Positions 35,609-45,027 of a stretch of 64,000 nt of DNA are shown in pieces (position 1 is the stretch's first letter; every line of letters begins with the position of its first letter). Origin of the DNA: Virgifigura deserti. GTDB lineage: Bacteria > Pseudomonadota > Alphaproteobacteria > Dongiales > Dongiaceae. The translations under genes and the position numbers were made by a program. A model generated the notes under the pieces. That model saw only the letters and a list, made by a program, of their open reading frames with translations. It was not told where the DNA came from and searched no databases. The DNA is taken from the NCBI GenBank assembly GCA_003576685.1, contig QOZR01000005.1:186001-250000 (forward strand), read 5' to 3'.

Positions 35609-37027
35609 ATGAGACGCCAGCGCAAAGCTAAGATCGTCGTGACGCTCGGGCCGTCGACGTCTTCGCCGGAGGCCATTCGCGCCCTCTTCGAGGCCGGCGC
35701 GGATGTGTTCCGGCTGAACTTCAGCCATGGCACGCAGGAGGATCACCGCCGCACGCACACGATCCTGCGGCAGATCGAGGCCGATCTTAACCGTCCGATT
35801 TGCATCTTGATGGATCTGCAGGGCCCGAAACTGCGGCTCGGGACCTTCACCGAGGGATCGGTCGAGCTGAAACGCGGAGACTCGTTCCGCCTCGATCTGT
35901 CGCCCGAGCCCGGTGACCGACGGCGCGCGCCCCTGCCCCATCCGGAGATCCTGTCGGCGCTGGTTCCCGGCACCGATCTGCTGCTCAATGACGGGCGCGT
36001 GCGCCTGACGGTGAAGGAATGCAGCGACAGCTTCGCCGAGACGGTGGTGATCACCGGCGGACAGCTCAGCAACCGCAAGGGTGTCAATGTGCCGGGCGTG
36101 GTGCTGCCGCTGTCGCCGCTCACCGAAAAGGACCGGCAGGATCTTCGCTTCGGCCTCGACCTCGGCGTCGATTGGGTGGCGCTGTCCTTCGTGCAGAAGC
36201 CGGAGGACGTGGCCGAGGCGAAGCGCCTGATCGCCGGCCGGGCGGCAACGATGATCAAGCTGGAGAAGCCCGCCGCGATCGATCGTCTCGACGAGCTGAT
36301 CGATCAGTCCGATTCGGTGATGGTGGCGCGCGGCGACCTCGGCGTCGAGATGCCGCCGGAGGACGTCCCCAGCGTACAGAAGCGGATCATCGGCGCTTGC
36401 CGTATCGCCGGCAAGCCGGTGATCGTCGCGACGCAGATGCTGGAATCGATGGTCCACGCTCCGGAGCCGACCCGCGCAGAGGCCTCCGACGTGGCGACTG
36501 CGGTCTATGACGGCGCCGACGCGGTGATGCTGTCCGCGGAAACCGCGTCGGGCGATTATCCGATCGAGGCGGTCTCGATGATGAACCGCATCGTCACGCG
36601 GGTCGAGCAGGATCCGATATACCGCCGGATCCTCGGCGCGCAGCATCACGCGCCGGAGGCGACTTCGGCGGACGCCATCAGCGCGGCGGCCGCCCAGGTC
36701 GCCCATACGCTGTCGACGGCGGCGATCGTCACCTACACCACCTCGGGCTCGACGACGCTGCGCGCCGCGCGCGAGCGGCCGGAGGTGCCGATCCTGTGCC
36801 TGACCGAGAACCTGAACACCGCGCGGCGGCTGACGCTGGCCTGGGGCGTGCATTGCGTCTGCACCGAGGATGTGCGCAGCTTCTCGCAGATGGTCGAGAA
36901 AGCCTGCGCCATCGCCTGTCGCGAGCAGTTCGCGACGGTGGGCCAGCGCCTCGTCGTCACCGCCGGCGTCCCCTTCGGCACGCCGGGGTCGACCAACGTG
37001 CTGCGGGTCGCCTACGTGAGTGGGTGA
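35609..37027 (+). CDS. pyk: Pyruvate kinase
   Basis: A 472-residue pyruvate kinase converting phosphoenolpyruvate and ADP to pyruvate and ATP. The N-terminal RQRKAKIVVTLGPSTSSPEA, the FRLNFSHG barrel motif, and the active-site region MIKLEKPAAIDRLDELI with SVMVARGDLGVEMP are all intact. The C-terminal domain is full length. CAGGGGGTAA precedes the ATG at 35609; an in-frame ATG upstream overlaps glycerate kinase and is unlikely. It lies directly after the glycerate kinase gene, a common alphaproteobacterial pair. Confidence 0.95.
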   Translation: MRRQRKAKIVVTLGPSTSSPEAIRALFEAGADVFRLNFSHGTQEDHRRTHTILRQIEADLNRPICILMDLQGPKLRLGTFTEGSVELKRGDSFRLDLSPEPGDRRRAPLPHPEILSALVPGTDLLLNDGRVRLTVKECSDSFAETVVITGGQLSNRKGVNVPGVVLPLSPLTEKDRQDLRFGLDLGVDWVALSFVQKPEDVAEAKRLIAGRAATMIKLEKPAAIDRLDELIDQSDSVMVARGDLGVEMPPEDVPSVQKRIIGACRIAGKPVIVATQMLESMVHAPEPTRAEASDVATAVYDGADAVMLSAETASGDYPIEAVSMMNRIVTRVEQDPIYRRILGAQHHAPEATSADAISAAAAQVAHTLSTAAIVTYTTSGSTTLRAARERPEVPILCLTENLNTARRLTLAWGVHCVCTEDVRSFSQMVEKACAIACREQFATVGQRLVVTAGVPFGTPGSTNVLRVAYVSG

Positions 37028-37059
37028 ACCGCCGACAGAATGCTCTGCGCCACCCCCAT

Positions 37060-37106
37060 GCTTCGACTTCGCTCAGAATGAGGCCTCACCCTGAATCTGT
37101 CGAAGC
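37060..37106. repeat. Dispersed hairpin element, variant copy 3
   Basis: GCTTCGAC...GTCGAAGC (37060-37067 with 37099-37106) encloses an inner TGAGGCCTCA palindrome. The CTTCGAC...GCTCAG core resembles the elements at 16487 and 30443. It lies 33 nt after pyk and could double as a 3' hairpin. Confidence 0.6.
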
Positions 37107-37126
37107 GTAGGAACTGATCGGCACGA

Positions 37127-37360
37127 TCACCGCGTCTGGGTATAGCCCTTGTTCGTGATGATCTGGTCGATATGGCCGCGCTCCGCTTGGCCCTCGGCAT
37201 CCTTGGGCTCGTCATCGCTCGGCTTGCTGCGCGCCCGCGCCGGATCGAGATGGTCCTTCTTGTTCCAATCCGCGCTCTTCCGCGCCTTGGCCGGCTCCTC
37301 CTGGCGCCGTCTTTCCGCCTGCTTTCGCTTGTCATAGTCCTTGAGTTCCGGATCGGCCAT
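37127..37360 (-). CDS. Small charged hypothetical protein
   Basis: 77 residues, very hydrophilic and rich in K, R, D and E (for example KDYDKRKQAERRRQEE); no membrane segment or known domain. The C-terminal part IDQIITNKGYTQTR looks structured. GGAGGGAG lies 4 nt before the ATG at 37360, which supports expression. Probably disordered; function unknown. The gene is convergent with pyk. Confidence 0.55.
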   Translation of the reverse strand: MADPELKDYDKRKQAERRRQEEPAKARKSADWNKKDHLDPARARSKPSDDEPKDAEGQAERGHIDQIITNKGYTQTR

Positions 37361-37429
37361 GACTCTCCCTCCATCCATCGGAAACAGGACTTCCGAGGGT
37401 AGTGAGGGCCGCCACCCATTCAAGCCGGC

Positions 37430-37993
37430 TTAGATCTCCCGACCACCGATCCGACGCTTGAGTTCTTCGATATTGCGGCGGACGCTCGTCATGTGCGGAT
37501 TGATCGCCAGCGCGCGCTCGAAGGCCTCGAGCGCCGCTTCCTCCTCGTTCAGCGCACTGTGAACCAGGCCGAGGCCCGATAGTGCGCCAAAATGGCGCGG
37601 TTCGAGCGCGAGCGTGCGGTTGATGTCCTGGAGTGATGCGGCATAGTCGCCCCGCAGATAATGGGCGGTCGCGCGCTTGTTCCAGCCTTCCGCGAAGTCT
37701 GGCGCGATCTCGACCATCTGATCGAACGTGGCGAGCGCCGTGCGATGGTCCTGCACGGCCATCGCCTCGACGCCGATCTTCATCAGGCGGGAAACCTCGG
37801 CATCCTCGGATGTCATCCAGATCCGCCAGATCAGGCCCTCGAGCGCCCGCCCCTCCAACACGCTCTCCGCCGTCAATAAGCGGTCGAACAGCTGGGGAAG
37901 GCGCGGGTCGGTCTGGTCCGCCCGAATCGATACCGGCGGTACGAGGAGAGCCGCCAGGAGAAACGCCAGGACAGGGAGCAGCCGTCTCATCAC
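37430..37993 (-). CDS. Exported tetratricopeptide-repeat protein
   Basis: A 187-residue protein with a signal peptide (LLPVLAFLLAALLVPPVSIRA) and about three TPR units, for example AEGWNKRATAHYLRGDYAAS and ALSGLGLVHSALNEEEAALE, each 34 residues. Probably a periplasmic scaffold or adaptor. It lies upstream of the small charged gene on the same strand (70 nt gap) and is divergent from the DUF2817 peptidase gene. Confidence 0.85.
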   Translation of the reverse strand: MMRRLLPVLAFLLAALLVPPVSIRADQTDPRLPQLFDRLLTAESVLEGRALEGLIWRIWMTSEDAEVSRLMKIGVEAMAVQDHRTALATFDQMVEIAPDFAEGWNKRATAHYLRGDYAASLQDINRTLALEPRHFGALSGLGLVHSALNEEEAALEAFERALAINPHMTSVRRNIEELKRRIGGREI

Positions 37994-38098
37994 AGTTCAG
38001 TATGCCCCTTGCGGAAAGTCGCCCAAAGGGGAAAACATTCTCCCGGCCGGCGATTGGCGCGGCTACTCTGGCGGACGGATCTGGTAGGTCGAGGCATC

Positions 38099-39226
38099 AT
38101 GGGCGTATCGAATTATTTCTCGGATTGCTACGAAGCGGCGCGGGCGAAGTTCCGTGAAGCGGCGCGCGCCGCCGGCGCGACGGTGGAAACCCATGCCAAT
38201 CCTTCCAGGGGGCCCGAAGGCGAGGTTCGCGACTGGCTCGCCCTGCCGACGGCGAACGGGGACGCGGACCTCACCACCGACGTCATCTGGATCGGACCGC
38301 GCGATGCCGAGCGCCTGCTGCTCACCGTGTCGGGGACTCACGGCGCCGAGGGGTTCTGCGGCTCCGGCATCCAGGTCGGCTGGCTCGAGAGCGGCCTTTA
38401 CCGGGAGCTGCCGCGCGGCACCGCCATGCTGATGGTCCACGCGCTCAATCCGCACGGGTTCGCCTGGCTTCGCCGCGTCAATGAGGGGAATGTCGATCTC
38501 AACCGCAACTTCATCGATCACACCGGGTCCTACCCAGTGAATGAGGGCTATGAGACGCTGAGAGATGCCATCTGCCCGGCCGAATGGACCGCGGAGTCGC
38601 TGGCGGCGGCGCGCGAGAGGCTCGATGCCTATGGGCAGACGCATGGCGCCATGGCGTTGCAGAGCGCGATCAGCACCGGCCAGTACAGCGACCCGCAGGG
38701 CGTGTTCTACGGCGGAACGGCGCCGACCTGGTCGAACCGGACCCTGGATTCGGTGCTGCGCCGTCATGCCGGCCACGCCCGCCATGTGGCCTATATCGAC
38801 CTCCATACCGGCCTCGGCCCCCGCGGGTATGGCGAGATCATCAGCAATCATCCCGCCGGCTCCGGCGGCCACGCGCGCGTCGTCGAATGGTATGGCGACG
38901 AGGCAACCAATGGTGACGACGGCACCTCCTCCTCCGCCGCCGTGATGGGCGACACCACGGTCGGGGTGGAGCGCGCATTGCCCGCGGCCACGGTGGCGGG
39001 GATCACGCTCGAATACGGCACGGTGCCGCTCGACGAGGTGTTGACCGCCGTGCGCGCCGACAACTGGGTGCATCTTCATGGCGATCTCGCGGCGCCGCTC
39101 GGCCGCGAGCTCAAGACGCGGATGCGGCGCGCCTTCTATGCCGACGCTGATGACTGGAAGGCGATGGTCTGGGAGCGGGCGGTCGACGTTCATCGCCGCG
39201 CGTTGAGGGGCCTAACGGAGTTATAG
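38099..39226 (+). CDS. DUF2817 / M14-like zinc carboxypeptidase family protein
   Basis: A 375-residue cytoplasmic protein related to M14 metallocarboxypeptidases and aspartoacylases. The zinc ligands are in SGTHGAEGFCGSG and the later YIDLHTGLGPRGYGE; the phrase VDLNRNF matches the substrate-arginine region of M14. The catalytic glutamate is probably in GITLEYGTVP. Substrate unknown. The ATG at 38099 is chosen because MGVSNYFSDCYEAA is the usual family start; a longer frame upstream looks non-coding. Confidence 0.85.
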   Translation: MGVSNYFSDCYEAARAKFREAARAAGATVETHANPSRGPEGEVRDWLALPTANGDADLTTDVIWIGPRDAERLLLTVSGTHGAEGFCGSGIQVGWLESGLYRELPRGTAMLMVHALNPHGFAWLRRVNEGNVDLNRNFIDHTGSYPVNEGYETLRDAICPAEWTAESLAAARERLDAYGQTHGAMALQSAISTGQYSDPQGVFYGGTAPTWSNRTLDSVLRRHAGHARHVAYIDLHTGLGPRGYGEIISNHPAGSGGHARVVEWYGDEATNGDDGTSSSAAVMGDTTVGVERALPAATVAGITLEYGTVPLDEVLTAVRADNWVHLHGDLAAPLGRELKTRMRRAFYADADDWKAMVWERAVDVHRRALRGLTEL

Positions 39227-39333
39227 AATGGTGGGAATGCCGGGAATGCTAGCGTCAGTCACACGCCAACGGCACATTCGAAAGGTGAACCGTCGCCATA
39301 CGGCCTGGCGCCGAACCTGTTAGGAACGAGCGA

Positions 39334-40515
39334 TCAGCTCACCGGCATCCGGAACGTAAAGCGGGTTTCGTCGGACGACGAGGTCACGTCCAGTGTTCCT
39401 CCGTGGGCACGGGCGATCTCGCTCGCGATGTAGAGCCCCAGCCCTAGCCCCTGCTGGTTTGGCCGAGCCGAAGTGCGGAAGAAGGGGTGGAACAGCTTCT
39501 CGATCGTGGCGGTGGAAATTGGATCACCTCGATTCGCAACTGAGAGTTCGAATATTCCCTCAGAGGACGAGGCCCGAACCCGGACCGGCCCATCCGGCGA
39601 TCCGTGGGTGAGGGCGTTTGCAAGAAGATTCGAGAGCAGCTGGCCGATCCGGATGCGATCGCAACTGACGGCATCGGCCAGGGCGAAATCGGTTTCGATG
39701 ACCCGATCGGGCCTGGCGGCACACAGCTCGGCAATTACCTGCTCCAGAACCGGTTTCAGCGGTTCATCGGCGTTGCGCTCCAACAGCAGTCCGCCACCCA
39801 GGCGCCCGCGAGCCAAATCCAGTACGTCGCCGATAAGTTCTGCCATCCGGTCGACGCTGTTTTGGATGAGGTTGATGATGGATTTTGCTTTACCGTTCAA
39901 GGGCTCCCGCAACAGCATTCGCGCCCCTGCCTCAATTGAGGCGAGCGGATTCCTCAGATCATGTCCGAGCACGGCAATGAACTGCTCACGCAGTTCCGCA
40001 CTCTCGCGCTCGTTCAGGAGAATGGCCTCGCTGGCCGCCACTCGCTGATGTGCATCGAGGTGAAAGGCGATCAGATCGGCAAATAGCTTGAACATGCCGA
40101 TTGTCTCGGGCCTGTTCACCCGTGCCGGTCGGGGATCGATCGCGCAGAGTGTGCCAAAGAATGTGCCGTTCGGGAGGACGATCGGCATCGAGATATAGCT
40201 CTGGAAGCCATACATGGCTGGGGTAGCATGGAGGCAGAATGCCGGATCCTCGGCGACATGATCGATGACCACAGGCTGTCTACTCTCCCGGATCTCATGG
40301 CAGATGGTCGTCTCGACCTTCAGCTCGCCGCCAGGCTGTAAGCCGAATTGAATGTCGTCGCGCACCGAGCAGGCGATCCACCGGTCCTCGGTAACTCTCG
40401 CAACCGCGGCAAAGCCCATTCCCGTCGTACGGCAGGCAACATCAAGAATTGTAGGAATCGCATCGATTTGAACGATCGCAGCGATGTCAGCGTTGAGATC
40501 GTCTTTCGAAGCCAT
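39334..40515 (-). CDS. GAF-domain sensor histidine kinase
   Basis: A soluble 393-residue histidine kinase. A GAF sensor domain (residues about 20-155, with YISMPIVLPNGTFFGTLCAID) is followed by the phosphoacceptor H185 in LGHDLRNPLAS, the N box SNLLANALTHG and the G box GLGLGLYIASEIA. There are no transmembrane helices and no receiver domain, so it presumably signals to a response regulator encoded elsewhere. Base composition looks less GC-rich than neighbours. It sits on the same strand downstream of a nucleotide cyclase gene with an N-terminal sensor-like region, separated by 247 bp without a gene. Confidence 0.9.
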   Translation of the reverse strand: MASKDDLNADIAAIVQIDAIPTILDVACRTTGMGFAAVARVTEDRWIACSVRDDIQFGLQPGGELKVETTICHEIRESRQPVVIDHVAEDPAFCLHATPAMYGFQSYISMPIVLPNGTFFGTLCAIDPRPARVNRPETIGMFKLFADLIAFHLDAHQRVAASEAILLNERESAELREQFIAVLGHDLRNPLASIEAGARMLLREPLNGKAKSIINLIQNSVDRMAELIGDVLDLARGRLGGGLLLERNADEPLKPVLEQVIAELCAARPDRVIETDFALADAVSCDRIRIGQLLSNLLANALTHGSPDGPVRVRASSSEGIFELSVANRGDPISTATIEKLFHPFFRTSARPNQQGLGLGLYIASEIARAHGGTLDVTSSSDETRFTFRMPVS

Positions 40516-40762
40516 GCTGGTACTTGTTTAAGTCTGACCACAGTGCTGGCACCATCTGCAGACAACATGTTCTTGACTTGCTGGTTCCCTATTCGCAAAG
40601 CGACCGGCTTCCAGAAAACGGCTCAATCTCGCCCGATGCCAGGGCCGTTGCGATATATGATCGAAGTTTGCGAATTCAATTGTCTCGAAAGGCCGCGCCT
40701 GACGATTTCCGGAAGACGACCACGGCGTTCGCTTCGACAAGCGACGATGGCTCTTGGAACGC

Positions 40763-42001
40763 CTAATCGCAGCGGTCCGCATCGGACAACAGCATGCCGG
40801 GATCGAGCGTGAACAGCTCTTGCGCCCGCCCCACGCCGCGCAACGCGTAGCGGCCCACAGAGACGAGGTTCGCCCTCTCGGCGTCCGGCGTCGCCGCCGC
40901 GAAATCGGATGACAGAACAACGCTCCGATCGACAGACCGGCACATCGATACGATCCGGCTGACCTCGTTCACGGCGGGCCCGACAACGGTGAAGTCCAGG
41001 CGATCCTCGCTGCCGATATTGCCGTAAAAGACATCGCCGATATGCAGGCCGAGATAGACTGAGGTCACCGGACGCCCCTCCGCGGTCCGACGCTCGTTCA
41101 GCGCCTGTATCCCAAGCCTCAGATTGGCCTCCGCGCGAAGCGCACATCGGCAGGCATCCGCCGGATCGTCTGCCTTGAAGATCGCCAGCGTGCCGTCGCC
41201 GATCAGTTTCAACACGTCGCCGCCGGCATCATGGATCGCGGAGATGACGGCATCCGCGTAGTCGTTCAGCAGCGGGATGATCTCATCCGGCGGGGCAGTG
41301 TCGGTGATCGTCGTGTAGCCTCGCAGATCCGAAAACCAGAGAACCGCATTGATCCGGTCGGCCACACCACGAGAAATGCGACCATTCAGAACACGCTGCC
41401 CCGCGTCGTGTCCGAGATAGACTTCCACCAAGGTCCCCGCGATCCGGGCAAGCGATGCGCATTTGATCGAAAGCGCCAAGGCCGGCACGAGCCGCCGCAG
41501 GGCCGCAAGGTCGGCATCGTCGAAGCCATTCGGATGGCGCGTCGTCCAGGACGAGTAGACGCAGTCCATGTCCCCGATAACGCCGTCGCTGGCAAAGCGG
41601 TGAACGAAGGCGACGTAGTCCGTCTGGCCGGTGGCTTTCAAGGTTTCAAGATGCGGGAAATCCGCCGGGTCGCCATGCCCGATCCTCCGACGAAGCTCGT
41701 CGGCCCCGGTGACCAGGAGATGGTAGAAGACGCTGCGTTGCCAGTTGGCAGCGGCCTCGCCCTCGTTACTGCGTCCATATTCGACGATGGAGCTTTCCTC
41801 GATGCCGTCATTCCGCCAGCGGAAAACCCGGCCTTCGTAGATGGGGTGAAGCGTGTCGATCAAGGCGACGGCGCGGGAGAGATCGAGCCCTGCTCCACCG
41901 CACCGGTCGCAAAAGCCGTGCAGCAGGTCCGTCTCCAATGCGCCGGCAAGGCCGCGCTCGACCAGCCAGGCGGCGATCCGGTCAATGTCGCTGTCGTTCA
42001 T
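40763..42001 (-). CDS. Class III adenylate/guanylate cyclase with GAF-like N-terminus
   Basis: A 412-residue soluble cyclase. The N-terminal half contains a CDRCGGAG cysteine cluster (C31, C34) and a GAF-like region around residues 40-185. The catalytic domain begins near 215: WFSDLRGYTTITD with metal Asp D225, LIGDGTLAIF with D269, and VVGPAVNEVSRI. Output is cAMP or cGMP, specificity unassigned. The ATG at 42001 was taken (MNDSDIDRIAAW); an upstream in-frame ATG at 42034 is the alternative. Similar cyclase families are expanded in rhizobia. Confidence 0.88.
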   Translation of the reverse strand: MNDSDIDRIAAWLVERGLAGALETDLLHGFCDRCGGAGLDLSRAVALIDTLHPIYEGRVFRWRNDGIEESSIVEYGRSNEGEAAANWQRSVFYHLLVTGADELRRRIGHGDPADFPHLETLKATGQTDYVAFVHRFASDGVIGDMDCVYSSWTTRHPNGFDDADLAALRRLVPALALSIKCASLARIAGTLVEVYLGHDAGQRVLNGRISRGVADRINAVLWFSDLRGYTTITDTAPPDEIIPLLNDYADAVISAIHDAGGDVLKLIGDGTLAIFKADDPADACRCALRAEANLRLGIQALNERRTAEGRPVTSVYLGLHIGDVFYGNIGSEDRLDFTVVGPAVNEVSRIVSMCRSVDRSVVLSSDFAAATPDAERANLVSVGRYALRGVGRAQELFTLDPGMLLSDADRCD

Positions 42002-42134
42002 GGGCCTGTTCCGAACCATGGAATCCAAAGGCAATCTTCGCCGCCCAACCTGTAGAGGCCATGTTGGGCGGCAAAGGCATCGAGCGAACGCATCATCTGC
42101 GGCTGCGGGAGCTGAACTTACCGCTCCGCATCAT

Positions 42135-42587
42135 TCAATGCCCTTCCAACTCCCGCTCCTCGAACAATTCGCGCAGGGCCTGCGCCGCGTCAATCGCTCT
42201 CGGGAAGCCGGCATACACTGTCGTCAGGTAGATGACCTTCTTGAGCTCATCCTGGGTCACCCCGAGGTTGAGGGCATAACCCGCATGGATCTTGAAATAG
42301 GGGCGGTTTCCCAGCGCCGCGAATGTCGCGACGGTCGCAATCTGGCGGGTGCGATGGTCGAGTCCGGGCCGCGCCCAGACGTCACCGAGCGCATAGTCGG
42401 TGATTGCGTCAGCCAGGAAAGGAAATTCCTGGCGCAGACTTTCCAGCACGGGCTGGCCTTCACCGGCGCTGAGCGTGGCGATCACAGCCTCGCCGCGTAT
42501 GCGCCGATCGCTCCCATCCGGCTCCGCCAAGACGGGAGAAGCTGCCGCTACGATCATGCACGCTACGATCACACTCTTCATCATCAT
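42135..42587 (-). CDS. Carboxymuconolactone decarboxylase-family protein with signal peptide
   Basis: 150 residues: a Sec signal peptide (SVIVACMIVAAASPVLA) followed by one CMD helical domain (TRQIATVATFAALGNRPYF and IHAGYALNLGVTQDELKKVI). The AhpD-type CxxC is absent, so peroxidase activity is unlikely; it is more like gamma-CMD proteins. Export of a CMD protein is unusual. Its neighbour across 80 nt is an SDR gene transcribed in the same direction, suggesting a shared role in a detoxification or catabolic step. Confidence 0.83.
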   Translation of the reverse strand: MMMKSVIVACMIVAAASPVLAEPDGSDRRIRGEAVIATLSAGEGQPVLESLRQEFPFLADAITDYALGDVWARPGLDHRTRQIATVATFAALGNRPYFKIHAGYALNLGVTQDELKKVIYLTTVYAGFPRAIDAAQALRELFEERELEGH

Positions 42588-42666
42588 GCGGTCCTCATTG
42601 TGTTTCGGTAGACGACCGGAACAGCCATCGTCGAGATCGACCGCTCCGGCCTTACTCCTTCCCCGT

Positions 42667-43401
42667 TCAGTAGGGGCTCGCGGTCGGGCGGACGATCAGC
42701 TCGCTGACATCGACGTCGTCGGGCTGCTCGATCGCGAACAGGATCGCGCGGGCGATCGCGTCCGGCGAAATGGCGATCTTACGGAACTCCTTCATCGCCT
42801 CACGACCGGTCGGATCGGAGATGCTGTCCGCCAGTTCCGACTCGGTGACGCCGGGCGAGATCACGGTCACGCGGATCCTGTCGGTTTCCTGCCGCAGCCC
42901 TTCCGAAATCGCCCCAACGGCGAACTTCGTCGCGCAATAGACCGCGGCGGTCGGCGACACGGCATGGCCGCCGATCGACGAGACATTGATGACCTGCCCC
43001 GATCCCTGCGCTTCCATAATCGGCAGCGCGGCGGCGATCCCATGGAGAACGCCGCGGATGTTCACGTCGATCATCCGGTCCCATTCTTCGACCTTCAGAG
43101 CAGCGAGCGGCGACAGCGGCATGACGCCGGCGTTGTTGACGATGACGTCGACGCGTCCGAACGTGGCTTTCGCGAAGCTGATGAAGGCTTCCATGTCTTC
43201 TCGGACGGTGACATCGAGCGCGCGGTACTGAGCCGAGCCGCCTTCGGACCGGATCTCCGAGATCAGCCTTTCCAATCTGTCCGTCCGCCTGGCGCCCAGC
43301 ACGACATGGGCGCCGTGTCGGGCGAGAAGACGCGCGGTCGCCTCGCCGATGCCGCTGCTCGCACCCGTGATGGCGACGGTTTTTCCTGTGAGGTTCGACA
43401 T
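42667..43401 (-). CDS. Short-chain dehydrogenase/reductase
   Basis: A classical SDR of 244 residues: cofactor motif TGASSGIGEAT, NNAGVMPLSPL, catalytic Ser in NVSSIGG and YCATK. It oxidises or reduces an alcohol or ketone with NAD(P)H; the substrate is unknown. The ATG at 43401 is preferred over the one at 43407 because AGGAGGG lies about 9 nt upstream. It is divergent from an AraC-type regulator, a frequently seen SDR/AraC pair, so that regulator is the likely activator. Confidence 0.9.
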   Translation of the reverse strand: MSNLTGKTVAITGASSGIGEATARLLARHGAHVVLGARRTDRLERLISEIRSEGGSAQYRALDVTVREDMEAFISFAKATFGRVDVIVNNAGVMPLSPLAALKVEEWDRMIDVNIRGVLHGIAAALPIMEAQGSGQVINVSSIGGHAVSPTAAVYCATKFAVGAISEGLRQETDRIRVTVISPGVTESELADSISDPTGREAMKEFRKIAISPDAIARAILFAIEQPDDVDVSELIVRPTASPY

Positions 43402-43622
43402 CTCCATTTCCCTCCTGTGGTCCGGCCTGCGGGGGTCCGCGCCGGTACGAGGCGAAAAGTGACCCAGTCAGCCAGGAGAGAGGTAGACCAGAGCTGCCGC
43501 CTTCTTGCCTAATCCTCCAAACATGCGATTGCCGGATTTCGCTTCGGGTTCGAGGCGTCTATGATCCGGCGTCGTTTACGGCGGGATTTATCGGCTGATT
43601 TCTAAAGTTTCGAGGAACGCAT

Positions 43623-44552
43623 ATGACAGGAGCGGGCATAAACAGGCAGGACGAATTCGCCGCCTTGATTGACCAATATGCCGGAGAGGACGGCGTCCAT
43701 GCGACCGCCATCCCGCGAGTTTTCCTGATCCGATGCTCGCAGCCGAGCGAGCCGATCCACGCGCTTCACGAGCCGGCCCTATGCATCGTCGCGCAAGGAC
43801 GCAAGCAGGTGATGCTCGGCGAGACGATTTATCTGTACGACCGGGCGCAGTATCTCGTCGTTTCGGTCGACCTGCCGATTGTCGGACAGGTGATCGAAGC
43901 CACGCCCGAGGCGCCGTATCTGTGTCTTCGCCTGGATCTCGATCCGGCAATGCTCGGCGCCTTGATGTTGGACTCCGGATTGGGTGACGTCGAAAGCCTG
44001 CGTCCTGGGCAGCGTCGCGGATTGGGGCTGGTGCTGAGCCATGTCACGCCGGAACTGCTCGATGCGGCCGTCCGGCTTCTGCGACTGCTCGCGGCGCCGC
44101 GCGATATATCCGTTCTGGCGCCCCTTGCCGAACGCGAGATCCTCTACCGGCTGCTTATAGACGACCAGAATTCAAGACTGCGTCAGATCGCGCTCGCCGA
44201 CAGCAAGCTCAACCAGATCAACCGGGCGATAGGCTGGATCAAGCGAAACTACCGGGAGCCGTTCCGTATCGACGCTGTCGCCTCGGAAGCCCGGATGAGC
44301 CCCTCGGCACTGCACCACCATTTCAAAGCCGTGACCGCGATGAGCCCGCTGCAATATCAGAAGCAATTGCGGCTTCAGGAAGCCCGCCGTCTGATCCTGG
44401 GCAGGTCCATGGACGCCGCGATGGCCGGCTACAGCGTCGGATATGAAAGCCCGTCGCAGTTCAGCCGCGAATATAGCCGGCTGTTCGGGGCGCCGCCCCT
44501 GCGCGACATCGCAAGGCTGAGAGCCGTGCCGGACCTCGTCCTGGATGCCTGA
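43623..44552 (+). CDS. AraC-family regulator (AraC_N type)
   Basis: A 309-residue regulator. The N-terminal AraC_N domain (PF06719-like; LHEPALCIVAQGRKQVMLGE) leads into a C-terminal double HTH: first helix pair FRIDAVASEARMSPSALHHH, second AMAGYSVGYESPSQFSREYS. It is divergent from the SDR gene, 221 bp away, and probably controls it. It is convergent with soxR, ending 1 nt before it. Confidence 0.9.
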   Translation: MTGAGINRQDEFAALIDQYAGEDGVHATAIPRVFLIRCSQPSEPIHALHEPALCIVAQGRKQVMLGETIYLYDRAQYLVVSVDLPIVGQVIEATPEAPYLCLRLDLDPAMLGALMLDSGLGDVESLRPGQRRGLGLVLSHVTPELLDAAVRLLRLLAAPRDISVLAPLAEREILYRLLIDDQNSRLRQIALADSKLNQINRAIGWIKRNYREPFRIDAVASEARMSPSALHHHFKAVTAMSPLQYQKQLRLQEARRLILGRSMDAAMAGYSVGYESPSQFSREYSRLFGAPPLRDIARLRAVPDLVLDA

Positions 44553-44553
44553 C

Positions 44554-45015
44554 CTAAGTCGGATCGAGGAGCCGTGGCCCGGGACCTTGTTCGGAAAGTT
44601 TGTCCCACGGGTTTCGTAGCGGGCAGGATTTCACCGACAGGCAGCCGCATCCAATGCAATCGTTGAGTTGATCGCGCAACCCGATCAACTTGGCGATGCG
44701 ATCATCGAGGTCCTTCTTCCATCCGGCGGACAGTTTTTTCCAGTCTGCAGCGGTCGGCGTCCGGCCTTGCGGAAGCACCGACAAGGCGTCGCGAATCGAG
44801 GCCAGCGGAATGCCGGCGCGCTGTGCCACCTTGATGATCGCCACGCGACGCAGGACCTCGCGCGGATAGCGGCGCTGGTTTCCCTGGTTCCGGGCACTCT
44901 GTATCAGCCCCTTGGTTTCATAGAAATGAAGCGTGGAAACGGCGACGCCGCTGCGTCGTGCGACCTCGCCCACCGTAAGTTGTTTACCATGTTCCTGGGG
45001 CTTGATCCTGCCCAT
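44554..45015 (-). CDS. soxR: Redox-sensitive MerR-family activator SoxR
   Basis: A 153-residue 2Fe-2S sensor. The MerR HTH ([21 protein letters not shown]) is followed by a coiled-coil helix and the cluster motif C120-x2-C123-x-C125-x5-C131, the same spacing as E. coli SoxR. It activates when oxidised by superoxide or redox-cycling drugs. It is divergent from a monooxygenase gene; an 18-bp SoxR box sits 17 bp outside its start codon. There is no soxS, so SoxR acts directly, as in most bacteria outside the enterics. Confidence 0.96.
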   Translation of the reverse strand: MGRIKPQEHGKQLTVGEVARRSGVAVSTLHFYETKGLIQSARNQGNQRRYPREVLRRVAIIKVAQRAGIPLASIRDALSVLPQGRTPTAADWKKLSAGWKKDLDDRIAKLIGLRDQLNDCIGCGCLSVKSCPLRNPWDKLSEQGPGPRLLDPT

Positions 45016-45027
45016 GAAAAAACCCTC

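Noticed and set aside
40516..40762. Possible small genes between the kinase and cyclase genes
   Set aside because: Short frames exist on both strands but lack ribosome sites and conserved-looking composition; the stretch is treated as the kinase promoter region.
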